From assembly GCA_938039295.1 (NCBI GenBank), contig CALHUY010000052.1, positions 1-64,000 of the forward strand: 64,000 bases of DNA. The letters are read 5' to 3'. The stretch comes from an uncultured Solobacterium sp. GTDB taxonomy: Bacteria > Bacillota_I > Bacilli_A > Erysipelotrichales > Erysipelotrichaceae. Position numbers and translations under genes: made by a program. Below the pieces are notes generated by a model. That model did no database searches, was not told the origin of the DNA, and saw only the letters and a list, made by a program, of their open reading frames with translations. Shown here piece by piece: positions 34,419 through 43,008 of the stretch; the stretch's first letter is position 1, and every line of letters begins with the position of its first letter.

Positions 34419-35327
34419 ATGAAGTTTACCCCTCGTACAAAGAAACTACTTGCCTTAATGGCAATTGTGACAATCGTAGTGACAGCTACTGGTTGTACAG
34501 CTCCAAAGGATGCGAATGGACACATTATTTTGATTTCCAACACAACAACTTTTGGAGATATCTTCCAGTCTGAAAACTGGTTTAATGCATTATTTGTTTG
34601 GCCACTAAGCTGGGTACTTAACCACTTAGCACCAATTATCACTGTTGGTGGTGCAATCGCTGTCGTTACTGCGGTTGTAAATGGTTTACTTGCAGTCTTT
34701 ACATTAAAATCCCAGATGAGTATGCAAAGAATGCAGATGTTACAGCCTGAATTAAACAAGATTCAACGTAAATACGAAGGCCGTGACGATCAAGCATCTA
34801 AGATGCGTATGGCTCAAGAACAACAGCAGTTAATGAAGAAGTATGACGTTAACCCTGGTTCTATGATGTTAGTACAGTTCATTCAGTTACCTATTATCAT
34901 GGCTATGTTCATGGCTATCCAACGTGCAGAAGCCATTGTAAATGGTACATTCTTAGGAATGAACTTACAGGTTAAGCCTAGTGAAGCGTTTGGTTTATTA
35001 TTTAAAGGTGATCTTAGTGGATTACCATATATCATCTTGTTCTTATTAATGGCTGTTACACAGGTAGTATTAGTATTATTACCAATATACTTCCAAAAGA
35101 AGAAGGCTGCGGCTGAAGCTGCCAAGCATCATCGTAAGCCAGAACCTACAAATAATCAGAACATGATGATGCAGATGTACATGATTGTTATGGTACTTGC
35201 ATTCGGTTTAATGTGGCAATCAGGTATGTCCTTATTCTGGTTCATTCGTAACATCGTAGATATTATTAAGACAATTGTTGTCCAAAATATCATGGAGAAT
35301 AATTCACAGAAAGAAGGCTTAAGATAA
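34419..35327 (+). CDS. yidC: Membrane protein insertase YidC (SpoIIIJ/OxaA type)
   Basis: A 302-residue insertase. The N-terminus is a lipoprotein signal ending in VTATGC, as in other Gram-positive YidC proteins. Five membrane segments are expected; those at about 65-100, 145-165, 200-225 and 250-285 are visible. The cytoplasmic hairpin loop (KIQRKYEGRDDQASKMRMAQEQQQLMKKY) and the conserved Arg region are present. It inserts membrane proteins alone or with SecYEG. It follows rnpA and overlaps jag by one base, the standard order. Confidence 0.95.
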   Translation: MKFTPRTKKLLALMAIVTIVVTATGCTAPKDANGHIILISNTTTFGDIFQSENWFNALFVWPLSWVLNHLAPIITVGGAIAVVTAVVNGLLAVFTLKSQMSMQRMQMLQPELNKIQRKYEGRDDQASKMRMAQEQQQLMKKYDVNPGSMMLVQFIQLPIIMAMFMAIQRAEAIVNGTFLGMNLQVKPSEAFGLLFKGDLSGLPYIILFLLMAVTQVVLVLLPIYFQKKKAAAEAAKHHRKPEPTNNQNMMMQMYMIVMVLAFGLMWQSGMSLFWFIRNIVDIIKTIVVQNIMENNSQKEGLR

Positions 35328-35968
35328 TGCAAATCTATACTGCAAAAACACTTGAAGAACTTCTACAAAACGCTGCTGAAGAAAAGGGAGTTACAATCGA
35401 TGAATTAGAATATACAATTGTGGAAGAGAAAAAGGGATTATTAGGAATTGGTAATTCTGTATCCGCAAAGGTATTCTGTGCTGAAGATGTGAAGGAATTT
35501 ATCTTTGACTACTTAGGTGAATTCTTTACACATATCGATTTAGATATTGAAGTAGCTTTAGAAGAATTAGATGATAGTTATGTCATCAATCTAAATTCTG
35601 ATAACAACGCTATTCTCATCGGTAAGATGGGTAAGACATTAGCTGCGTTCAATACAGTATTACGTGCTGCTGTAAACTCTGAATTTGAAAAGCGTATCGA
35701 TGTATTGATTGATATCAACCACTACAAAGAAGAGCGCTATCAAAAGATTCGTTCTATGGCAAAGCGTATCGCAAAACAAGTTCAACGTTCAAAGGTTGAT
35801 GTAGTACTTGATCCAATGCCAAATGACGAAAGAAAAGTGATTCATAAGGTATTAGGTGATTGGCACAACATCAAGACAGAATCAGAGGGTGAAGGTAGTT
35901 ACAGACACATCTGCATTCGTTATGTTTCCGATGAACCACAGGAAGAAATTCCAAATATGTCTGAATAA
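35327..35968 (+). CDS. jag: RNA-binding protein Jag/KhpB
   Basis: A 213-residue, three-domain protein. A Jag_N domain (1-50: YTAKTLEELLQNAAEEKG and KKGLLGIG) is followed by a KH domain (about 60-130, with DNNAILIGKMGKTLAAFNTV) and an R3H domain (about 140-208, with PMPNDERKVIHKVLGDWHNI). KhpB pairs with KhpA as an RNA chaperone linked to cell elongation in streptococci. Its first base is the last base of the yidC stop. In most Bacillota mnmE follows here; in this genome mnmE is absent from the window. Confidence 0.95.
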   Translation: MQIYTAKTLEELLQNAAEEKGVTIDELEYTIVEEKKGLLGIGNSVSAKVFCAEDVKEFIFDYLGEFFTHIDLDIEVALEELDDSYVINLNSDNNAILIGKMGKTLAAFNTVLRAAVNSEFEKRIDVLIDINHYKEERYQKIRSMAKRIAKQVQRSKVDVVLDPMPNDERKVIHKVLGDWHNIKTESEGEGSYRHICIRYVSDEPQEEIPNMSE

Positions 35969-35995
35969 GAATTCCTTAATTGGAATTCTTTTTTT
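35967..35995 (+). terminator. Terminator of the rpmH-jag operon
   Basis: AAGAATTCC and GGAATTCTT pair, followed by a long T run. Confidence 0.9.
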
Positions 35996-36036
35996 ATTGT
36001 TGTATATAAAATTTCATAAAGTGAAATACTTATTAC

Positions 36037-36065
36037 TTGTTTGAAAAAAATGATAGGTTTATAAT
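36037..36065 (+). promoter_or_regulatory. Promoter of the EIIC-like gene
   Basis: TTGTTT (36037-36042) and TATAAT (36060-36065) are 17 bp apart. The 5' leader of about 80 bases contains a short GTGA-AATTAA-TCAC hairpin but no recognised riboswitch. Confidence 0.55.
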
Positions 36066-36151
36066 TATTTTAGTGAAATTAATCACAAGTATTTACCGGT
36101 GATACCTATGATAATTCCATATGATTTACTTTTAAAAAGGAGATAAATTTT

Positions 36152-37213
36152 ATGTCTGAAATGCAAAAGGAGACAGTAGGCTCATTCATTTTAAAGGTAT
36201 TAAATGGTGCAACAATCGCAATTGTTGTAGCGTTAATTCCTAACGCAATTCTCGCAACTTTCTTAAAACCATTCGCTTCTAATCCATTATTTGCGAATTG
36301 GTTACACATCGTTCAAGTATTCCAATACTTTACACCATTAATGGCTGGTTATTTAATTTCGATGCAGTTTAAGTTAAATCCAATTCAATCTTCTTGTGTG
36401 GGTGGTGCAGCTTATATTGGTTCTGGAGCTTGGAAATTCGTTGAAGTAACGATGGATGGAAATGTTACAAACATCTTCCGTTTAGCAGGAATTGGTGATG
36501 TCATTAACACAATGTTAACAGCAGCTCTAGCAATTCTTGTGATTCGTTTAATCAGTGCTAAACTAGGTTCTCTTAATCTTGTATTCCTTCCAATTATCGT
36601 TGGAACGGGTGTTGGTTGGGTAGGTACTTTAACACTTCCATATGTTTCTATGATTACTTCTCTAATTGGACAGGGAATCAATTCATTTACAACATTACAA
36701 CCAATTTTGATGAGTATCTTAATTGCGATGTCGTTCTCACTCATTATCATTAGTCCACTATCTACCGTTGCGATTGGTTTAGCAATTGGTTTAACTGGTA
36801 TCTCATCTGCTGCTGCAGGTATGGGTGTAGCTTCTGCTGCTGCTTTACTTGTATGGGCATGCGCTAGAGTTAATAAGCCTGGTGTTCCTATCGCAATTGG
36901 TTTAGGAGCCATGAAGATGATGATGCCTAATTTCCTAACAAATCCTATTATTGGTTTGCCAGTTGCGATTACAGCCGCAATCAGTTCTCTCAGTGTTCCT
37001 ATCTTCCAGATGGTTGGTACTCCAGCATCAGCAGGATTTGGATTTGTAGGACTTGTATCCCCATTAGCAGCACTCAATGCAGGAAATATCAATGTTGTGA
37101 TTATGCTAGTTGCCTGGATTGTTGTGCCATTTGTAGTTGGCTTTATTGTAAATAAAGTATGTTGTGATGTATTACATCTTTATAAGAAAGAAATATTTAC
37201 ATTCAAAGGATAA
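36152..37213 (+). CDS. PTS EIIC-like membrane transporter (EIIC_2 family)
   Basis: A 353-residue, very hydrophobic protein with about eight to ten membrane helices. It resembles the stand-alone EIIC-like family often annotated as PTS sugar transporter subunit IIC (opening SFILKVLNGATIAIVVALIPNAI; later NPIIGLPVAITAAISSL and GFGFVGLVSPLAALNAG). No EIIA or EIIB gene is nearby and no phosphorylation cysteine motif is seen, so classical PTS transport is doubtful. The gene is 14 bases upstream of a ketopantoate-reductase-like gene in a two-gene operon, which suggests a transported metabolite linked to that enzyme. AAGGAG supports the start. Confidence 0.75.
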   Translation: MSEMQKETVGSFILKVLNGATIAIVVALIPNAILATFLKPFASNPLFANWLHIVQVFQYFTPLMAGYLISMQFKLNPIQSSCVGGAAYIGSGAWKFVEVTMDGNVTNIFRLAGIGDVINTMLTAALAILVIRLISAKLGSLNLVFLPIIVGTGVGWVGTLTLPYVSMITSLIGQGINSFTTLQPILMSILIAMSFSLIIISPLSTVAIGLAIGLTGISSAAAGMGVASAAALLVWACARVNKPGVPIAIGLGAMKMMMPNFLTNPIIGLPVAITAAISSLSVPIFQMVGTPASAGFGFVGLVSPLAALNAGNINVVIMLVAWIVVPFVVGFIVNKVCCDVLHLYKKEIFTFKG

Positions 37214-37227
37214 AGGAGGAAAACAAA

Positions 37228-38151
37228 ATGTTTGTTTATATCGCAGGTGCAGGTGCAATGGGTTGCCGCTTTGGCTATCAATTACATAAAGCAGGAAATG
37301 AAGTTATTTTATTGGATATGTGGAAAGAACATATTCAGGCAATTAAAAATGATGGCTTAAAGATTGTTGGTGATACAGAGGATTGTGTCAAGATGACTAT
37401 CATGGAACCAACAGAAGCCACAAAAGAAGCTGAATTAATTATCTTATTTACAAAGGCTATGCAACTGCCAACAATGTTACAAAATATCAAGCAGATTATT
37501 GGTAAGAATACAAAAGTACTTTGTTTATTAAATGGCTTAGGTCACGAAGATGTGATCAAACAATATATCCCTGAAGAAAATATCTTAATGGGTGTTACTG
37601 TATGGACGGCAGGATTAAAGGGTCCAGGTGTAGCGAAACTTATCGGTAAAGGTTCTGTAAATCTACAATCTATCGATAAGAATGGTGAAGAAGCTGCTAA
37701 GAAGATTGTGGAAGTACTAAATCAAGCAGATTTAAATGTAACTTATGATGAAGATGTATTACCATCTATTTGGCGTAAGGCTTGTGTTAATGGCACAATG
37801 AACTCTACTTGTGCATTACTTGATTGTACAATTGGTGAATTCTTCTCTAGTGAAGAAGCTATCCGTGTCGTAGATACAATTATTCACGAATTTGTAATGG
37901 TTGGTGAAGCCACAGGTGTTAAATTAGATGAACAAGCAATTAAAGACTATGTTATGAAAACATCTGTAGCAGCAGCGGCACATTATCCATCAATGCATCA
38001 AGATCTCATCCAGAATCATCGTCCAACTGAAATTGACTACATCAATGGTGCAGTCGCTAAAAAAGGTGATTCCTTAGGCATTTCTACTCCGTATTGCCAC
38101 ATGATTACTGATTTAATTCATGCTAAGGAACATGTACTAAAGATTAAATAA
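37228..38151 (+). CDS. Ketopantoate reductase-like (PanE/ApbA family) oxidoreductase
   Basis: A 307-residue dehydrogenase. The Rossmann motif is GAGAMGCRFGYQLHKAGNEV at the N-terminus. The catalytic Lys region is SIWRKACVNGTMNSTCALL, and HRPTEIDYINGAV is the C-terminal PanE signature. The family reduces ketopantoate to pantoate with NADPH in coenzyme A synthesis, but many paralogues act on other 2-oxoacids. No panB, panC or panD is in the window, so the assignment is at family level. It forms an operon with the EIIC-like transporter gene. AAAGGAGG precedes the start. Confidence 0.85.
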   Translation: MFVYIAGAGAMGCRFGYQLHKAGNEVILLDMWKEHIQAIKNDGLKIVGDTEDCVKMTIMEPTEATKEAELIILFTKAMQLPTMLQNIKQIIGKNTKVLCLLNGLGHEDVIKQYIPEENILMGVTVWTAGLKGPGVAKLIGKGSVNLQSIDKNGEEAAKKIVEVLNQADLNVTYDEDVLPSIWRKACVNGTMNSTCALLDCTIGEFFSSEEAIRVVDTIIHEFVMVGEATGVKLDEQAIKDYVMKTSVAAAAHYPSMHQDLIQNHRPTEIDYINGAVAKKGDSLGISTPYCHMITDLIHAKEHVLKIK

Positions 38152-38159
38152 TGAAAGAA

Positions 38160-38193
38160 TCCCTGTGTACAATGAAGTACACAGGGAATTTTT
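38160..38193. terminator. Bidirectional terminator
   Basis: TCCCTGTGTAC and GTACACAGGGA form an 11-bp stem followed by TTTTT on the + side. It lies between two convergent genes. Confidence 0.85.
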
Positions 38194-38428
38194 ACTTTAC
38201 ATCTGTTGGTTTTGGATGATTTGGATTAAAGAAATGTGAATAAGAATTAAAACGAATAAAGAAATAAATGCAAACCATCACAATCATTACTGTCTCGAAG
38301 AGACGATTAAACATTTGCGGATCGTGGATATCAAAGAGAAGTGCTTTCAATAAACCTAATGGTAACGCTAGTAACCAAAGATACTGCTTTTTATCTTTGA
38401 CAACGATCCAATTAAAGTAAGTTTTCAT
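38192..38428 (-). CDS. Small membrane protein, 78 residues, function unknown
   Basis: An ATG with an AGGAG ribosome binding site opens a 78-codon frame directly left of the origin. The product has two hydrophobic segments (about 15-32 and 42-60), a basic start (MKTYFNWIVVKDKKQYLW) and a polar end (NPNHPKPTDVK). No family is recognised. It is the only minus-strand gene between pth/mfd and gyrA, and reads away from oriC. Its conservation near dnaA in relatives would be the best test of function. Confidence 0.7.
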   Translation of the reverse strand: MKTYFNWIVVKDKKQYLWLLALPLGLLKALLFDIHDPQMFNRLFETVMIVMVCIYFFIRFNSYSHFFNPNHPKPTDVK

Positions 38429-38539
38429 ACTTTTCTCCTAATTATATCCTTTCTAATTTCAATATATTACGAATTATATAGAATTCAAGCCTTTTTATAT
38501 CATTTCTTGGGGAAAACTATCTGGTTTAATGTATATAGT

Positions 38540-38865
38540 AGTGGGTTATCAACAGCTTATTCACATCCCACAATCAGTGGTTATCCACAATTGTGGATAA
38601 CTGTTGAAAACTTTAAATAATCCTTTATTTATCGCATTATTTTATAAACAATATTTTGTGTATAACCTATTTTTAAGAAAAGTTATCCACGATTTTTTTA
38701 CTTATCAACATTGTTTATAACTTCTCCACATTTTTATCCACATCAAAATTTGTGGAAAACTGTGGAAAACCTTTATATTTCATACCTGTACTATATTTTC
38801 TACATTGTTCAGTTGTGGATAAAAAAATTATCAACATTTTTACTATGGATTTATCCACAATTGAG
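38540..38865. other. oriC: Replication origin oriC, part upstream of dnaA
   Basis: An AT-rich gene-free region dense in DnaA boxes. Perfect TTATCCACA boxes are at 38581-38589, 38734-38742 and 38851-38859 on +, and at 38592-38600 and 38814-38822 on -. One-mismatch boxes include 38546-38554, 38557-38565, 38683-38691, 38702-38710 and 38828-38836, and two TTTTCCACA-type boxes lie around 38750-38770. DnaA binds these to start replication. The box at 38851 sits about 45 bases before the dnaA start, which suggests autoregulation. Confidence 0.93.
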
Positions 38866-38904
38866 TCTTAAAATAAGAGTGCGACTTAATAAAGGGGATT
38901 TTTT

Positions 38905-40278
38905 ATGGAGTACAGGAATGAACAATATTTGAAGGAAGTCTGGGATAAACTTCTTCAATATTTGAGTGATAACCAATTAGTTGATATTGTTATAATTAAT
39001 AATTTTTTTAAACCTTGTTTTTTGTATGCAATCACAGATGAAAAAGTGATTATTGTTGCGCCATCTATTATTAATAAACAAATTTTACAGAGCCAAAATA
39101 AAGAAATCGAAGCTTCTTTTATTGATATTTTAAATGTTGATCATAATTTCATTGTAGAAGTACTCTTGAAGAATGAATTAACAATCAATAAGGTAGTAAC
39201 AACACCTATTTCTAAAATTGATACAAGTGACTTTGTTTCTTTGCCAATTCAAAAAGATCGTAATTTTGATAATTTCGTTGTTGGTGACTGTAATCGAGAG
39301 AGTCACGCTGCGGCATTAGCTTGTGCAATGAGTCCTGGTAAGTTTTTTAACCCTTTATTTATCTATGGTAATTCTGGTTTAGGTAAAACACATTTACTAA
39401 TGTCGATTGCCAATTATGTATTAAAAGAAGATCCTACAAAGAAGGTTTATTATACAGAATCTCTAAAATTTGTTGAAACTGTTGTTAATGCAATCAGAAA
39501 TAATAAAATTGATGAATTTAAACAATATATGTATTCAGTTGATTTATTACTTGTTGATGATATTCAATTCTTAGCTGGTAAAGAAAAATCACATGAAGTA
39601 TTCTTCACAATTTATAACGAATTAGTAAATAATCGTAAGCAAATTTGTATTGCGTCTGATCGTTTACCAAAGGAAATTAAAGGTCTTGAAGATCGCTTAA
39701 TTAGTCGCTTCTCCAGTGGTTTATCTGTAGGTATCGATTCACCTGAATTTGAAACATCTCTTGCAATTCTTCAAATGAAGATAAAATCTAGTAGTTATTC
39801 CATCGAAGATGTTGATAAAGATGGATTAAATTATATTGCGTCTAACTTTTCAGGAAATGTCAGAGATTTAGAAGGTGCTTGGAATCGTGTATTATTCTAT
39901 GCAATTCAATTCCAACCAGATGGAGGATGTATTCGTTTTGATACGATTATGAATGCATTAAAGAATCAATCAGTTGTTTCTGATAAGACTGGTTTATCTC
40001 CAAAGAAAATTATCAAAGTTGTCGCAGATTATTATGGATTAACAAGACAACAAGTTACTTCTAAAACACGTACAAAGAATATTGCGAATGCACGTCATAT
40101 TTCTATTTATTTATGTCGTAAATTACTTGATATTTCTTATATTAAAATCGGTGAAGAATTTGGTGGTAGAGATCATTCCACTATCATTAGTGCATGTACA
40201 AAAGTTGAATCACAAATTGCTAAGGACAAAGCAATGTCTGCAGCAGTAAAAGAAATAGAAGATTACTTAAAAGCTTAA
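38905..40278 (+). CDS. dnaA: Chromosomal replication initiator DnaA
   Basis: A 457-residue AAA+ initiator. A short domain I/II (1-120) is followed by the ATPase domain with Walker A FIYGNSGLGKTH and Walker B LLVDDIQFL. The C-terminal DNA-binding domain IV carries the signature FGGRDHSTIISACTKV. It binds the boxes on both sides of its gene and opens oriC. AAAGGGGA precedes the ATG. The coding sequence is richer in AT than most neighbours. dnaN follows after a 149-base gap that also contains DnaA boxes. Confidence 0.98.
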   Translation: MEYRNEQYLKEVWDKLLQYLSDNQLVDIVIINNFFKPCFLYAITDEKVIIVAPSIINKQILQSQNKEIEASFIDILNVDHNFIVEVLLKNELTINKVVTTPISKIDTSDFVSLPIQKDRNFDNFVVGDCNRESHAAALACAMSPGKFFNPLFIYGNSGLGKTHLLMSIANYVLKEDPTKKVYYTESLKFVETVVNAIRNNKIDEFKQYMYSVDLLLVDDIQFLAGKEKSHEVFFTIYNELVNNRKQICIASDRLPKEIKGLEDRLISRFSSGLSVGIDSPEFETSLAILQMKIKSSSYSIEDVDKDGLNYIASNFSGNVRDLEGAWNRVLFYAIQFQPDGGCIRFDTIMNALKNQSVVSDKTGLSPKKIIKVVADYYGLTRQQVTSKTRTKNIANARHISIYLCRKLLDISYIKIGEEFGGRDHSTIISACTKVESQIAKDKAMSAAVKEIEDYLKA

Positions 40279-40427
40279 GTTATTCACAATTTTATCCACT
40301 GTAAAATAACAGGTTACAATGCTAAAATAGTATCGTCATTAAAGGCTTTCTAAGAGTTTTCCACATTATCCACATACTTAATAAGAATAAATACTTAAAA
40401 TACTTTAAATACACGGGAGAAAAAAAT
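40279..40427. other. oriC, part between dnaA and dnaN (likely unwinding side)
   Basis: This 149-base gap carries TTATTCACA (40280-40288), TTATCCACT (40292-40300) and a perfect TTATCCACA (40366-40374), next to very AT-rich sequence at 40375-40420. Together with the upstream cluster this gives a bipartite origin around dnaA, as in B. subtilis. It must also hold the dnaN promoter; TACAAT at 40315-40320 is a possible -10. Confidence 0.7.
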
Positions 40428-41546
40428 ATGAATTTAACAATTTCCAAAACAGAGTTTTATAACACATTACAGTTAGTATCTAGAGCTATCTCACCAAATT
40501 CTCCACAAACATCTTTAAGAGGATTAAAGATTGAAGTGAAAAATCAATCTATGATAGTGACTGGTAGTGATGCGGATATTTCTATCCAGCGTAAAATCAC
40601 TGCAAATGAGAAGAATAAATTAAATATCTTAGAAGAAGGTTCTATCTTAATTGAATCTAAATACTTATTAGAAATCGTACGTAAGATTGATAGTGAAGAA
40701 ATTCATGTTGAGATTATTGATGGATCTCTTACAAAATTCTCAGGTAATTCAGCTGTATTTAAAATCAATGGTATGAATCCACATGATTATCCAACAATTG
40801 ATTTTTCTAAACCAGCAAACTCTGTTGTGATTTCTTCAAGTGTTATGTCTGATATTATTGAACAAACAACATTTGCAACATCTATAAAGGAAACAAAACC
40901 TGTTTTAACTGGTGTTAATTTCCATCTTGCAAATAATATATTATGTTGTACTGCTACTGACTCTTACCGTCTTGCAAAGAAGACAATTCCATTTACAAGT
41001 CCTGATAGCTTTAATGTAACAATTCCTTCTAAGTCTTTAAATGAAGTAAAGGCTACAATGCTTGGTGATGATTGTGAAATCCAAATCTTCTTGAACGATA
41101 AGAAAGCACAGTTTGTAAATGAAGATATGATTTTACAAACAAGATTATTAGATGGTGGATATCCAGAAACTGATCGTTTAATTCCTAGAGAATTTAAATA
41201 TACCTTAGAAATTAGTCGTAGCGATTTAATTCATGCAATTGACCGTACAACTTTTATTAAGACAGATAATATGACAATTAACCGTCTACAGTGTTCTACA
41301 GAAGAAATTGTACTAACAAATAAGAGTCAAGAAATTGGTGAATCCCATGAAACATTGGTTGGTACATTTACTGGTGAACCTTTAGATATTAGTTTCTCAG
41401 GAAACTATGTCATGGAAGCTGCTAGATCAATCAGAGGAGATAAATTAAAGATTGAATTTGTAGGAGAAATGAGACCATTTATCCTCAGCAGTGAAGAAGA
41501 TTCTACAATCTTACAACTTGTTCTTCCAGTTAGAACTTATAACTAA
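40428..41546 (+). CDS. dnaN: DNA polymerase III beta sliding clamp
   Basis: A 372-residue clamp subunit with three repeated domains. Typical segments are LQLVSRAISPNSPQTSLRGL at the start, VLTGVNFHLANNILCCTATDSYRLA in the middle and the conserved end ILQLVLPVRTY. The ring-shaped dimer tethers polymerase III to DNA. It follows dnaA in the universal order and ends with a strong terminator. Confidence 0.97.
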   Translation: MNLTISKTEFYNTLQLVSRAISPNSPQTSLRGLKIEVKNQSMIVTGSDADISIQRKITANEKNKLNILEEGSILIESKYLLEIVRKIDSEEIHVEIIDGSLTKFSGNSAVFKINGMNPHDYPTIDFSKPANSVVISSSVMSDIIEQTTFATSIKETKPVLTGVNFHLANNILCCTATDSYRLAKKTIPFTSPDSFNVTIPSKSLNEVKATMLGDDCEIQIFLNDKKAQFVNEDMILQTRLLDGGYPETDRLIPREFKYTLEISRSDLIHAIDRTTFIKTDNMTINRLQCSTEEIVLTNKSQEIGESHETLVGTFTGEPLDISFSGNYVMEAARSIRGDKLKIEFVGEMRPFILSSEEDSTILQLVLPVRTYN

Positions 41547-41548
41547 TC

Positions 41549-41576
41549 AGAGTAGATAAAATCTACTCTTTTTTTA
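41549..41576 (+). terminator. Terminator after dnaN
   Basis: AGAGTAGAT-AAA-ATCTACTCT is followed by eight T. Confidence 0.9.
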
Positions 41577-41665
41577 TTGAAATATCATAAGAATTTCTGG
41601 TTGAATTTTTAGATATAAAAAATGTTTATAAATGCCTTTGTATAAAGGATTTTTTGCGTTTTTTA

Positions 41666-41674
41666 TGATATAAT
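41666..41674 (+). promoter_or_regulatory. Extended -10 promoter for rlbA-recF-gyrBA
   Basis: TGATATAAT is an extended -10 element. The -35 position is weak. It lies 40 bases before the rlbA start. Confidence 0.5.
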
Positions 41675-41713
41675 TATATTGGTTTTTTTAAGGTTTTTAT
41701 GAAGGAGTTTACG

Positions 41714-41914
41714 ATGAAAAAAATCACAACAGAATACATTACTTTACAGCAATTTATGAAACTCTCTGGCATCGTCTCCACTGGTGGTGAAGCGAAGCTT
41801 AGAATTAAAGAAATGGATATTGTTGTGAATGGTGAAAAAGAAAATCGTAGAGGTAGAAAACTCTATCCAGGCGACAAAGTAAAAATTGAAGGAAAGACTT
41901 TTGTGGTTTTCTAA
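41714..41914 (+). CDS. rlbA: S4-domain protein YaaA/RlbA
   Basis: A 66-residue S4 RNA-binding protein encoded between dnaN and recF, the conserved position of B. subtilis yaaA (rlbA), which is linked to ribosome assembly. The S4 core EYITLQQFMKLSGIVSTGGE... and VVNGEKENRRGRKLYPGDKV is visible. I chose the ATG at 41714 because GAAGGAG (41701-41707) precedes it; an ATG at 41699 would overlap that site. Its stop overlaps the recF ATG by one base. Confidence 0.92.
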   Translation: MKKITTEYITLQQFMKLSGIVSTGGEAKLRIKEMDIVVNGEKENRRGRKLYPGDKVKIEGKTFVVF

Positions 41915-43008
41915 TGTATATCAAAAATATTCAATTAAGAAATTTTAGAAATTATGAAAATGCATATATAGAGTTTAATCCAAGTATCAATCTAATCACG
42001 GGTGCAAATGCCCAAGGAAAGACAAATTTATTAGAGAGTTTAGTTTATCTTTCATTAACTCGTTCACATCGTATCGTTGATGATAAGAAATTGATTCGTA
42101 ACGATGAGATGTTTGCGAAAATTGATTGTCGATTTGTGGATACAGATGAAAAAGATATAGAAGTAATTATTCATCCAAATGGAAAAACTCTAATGATTCA
42201 TAAAAGACCACTCAAAAAGAGTAGTGAATTCATTGGTTTATTAAATGTAGTTTTATTCTCACCAGATGATCTTAGAATTTTTAATGATCAACCGAAAGAG
42301 AGAAGACGAGTGATGAATCAAGAAATCACAAAAGTTTCTACAAAATATCTATTATCGTTAAATCAATTTCAAATGTACTTAAAAGATAGAAATGCTTTAT
42401 TAAAGAGTGAAAAAATTGATTTTAACTATTTAGATATTTTAGATGAACAAATATCTAAGGTAGAAGCGTATATTATCCGTGAAAGAAGAAAGTTTATTGA
42501 AGTAATTCAATCTGTGATTTCTAAAATTTACCAGGATTTATCTGGAAGTCAAATTCAGTTGGAAGTTGCTTATAAAACTTTCGTTGATGATACAGATAAC
42601 CTAGAAGAAAAAATTCTAGAGATTCATCGTGAATCACGTCAGAAAGATATTGAATATCATATTACGAAAGTTGGTATTCATTTAGATGACTTGATATTTA
42701 AGATGGATGATCAAAATTTAATTTACTTTGCAAGTCAAGGTCAAAAGAGAATGGCAATGTTATCGTTTAAATTGGCTTTATTAAATTACATTAAGTTAAT
42801 GACGAAGAAACAACCAATTCTACTTTTAGATGATGTATTAAGTGAATTAGATTATAGTCGTCAAAAGAAGTTATTACAGATGGTACAGCGTGATTTTCAA
42901 TGCATTATCACGACGACGGAGATTCCTGATTTTTTGAAACATGCAGACATGATGGAATTTTATATAGAAGATGGAAAAATTTTTCCACTTACAGGAGGTA
43001 AGCAATGA
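41914..43008 (+). CDS. recF: DNA replication and repair protein RecF
   Basis: A 364-residue SMC-like ATPase. Walker A is [12 protein letters not shown] near the N-terminus, the signature is [19 protein letters not shown], and Walker B is [12 protein letters not shown]. RecF helps load RecA at gapped DNA together with RecO and RecR. It is coupled by overlap to rlbA and to gyrB (ATGA, four bases). The order dnaA-dnaN-rlbA-recF-gyrB-gyrA is typical of Bacillota. Confidence 0.97.
   Translation: MYIKNIQLRNFRNYENAYIEFNPSINLITGANAQGKTNLLESLVYLSLTRSHRIVDDKKLIRNDEMFAKIDCRFVDTDEKDIEVIIHPNGKTLMIHKRPLKKSSEFIGLLNVVLFSPDDLRIFNDQPKERRRVMNQEITKVSTKYLLSLNQFQMYLKDRNALLKSEKIDFNYLDILDEQISKVEAYIIRERRKFIEVIQSVISKIYQDLSGSQIQLEVAYKTFVDDTDNLEEKILEIHRESRQKDIEYHITKVGIHLDDLIFKMDDQNLIYFASQGQKRMAMLSFKLALLNYIKLMTKKQPILLLDDVLSELDYSRQKKLLQMVQRDFQCIITTTEIPDFLKHADMMEFYIEDGKIFPLTGGKQ

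Noticed and set aside
36412..37092. 226-codon antisense frame inside the EIIC-like gene
   Set aside because: It has no recognisable domain and arises from the regular codon pattern of a hydrophobic protein on the other strand.
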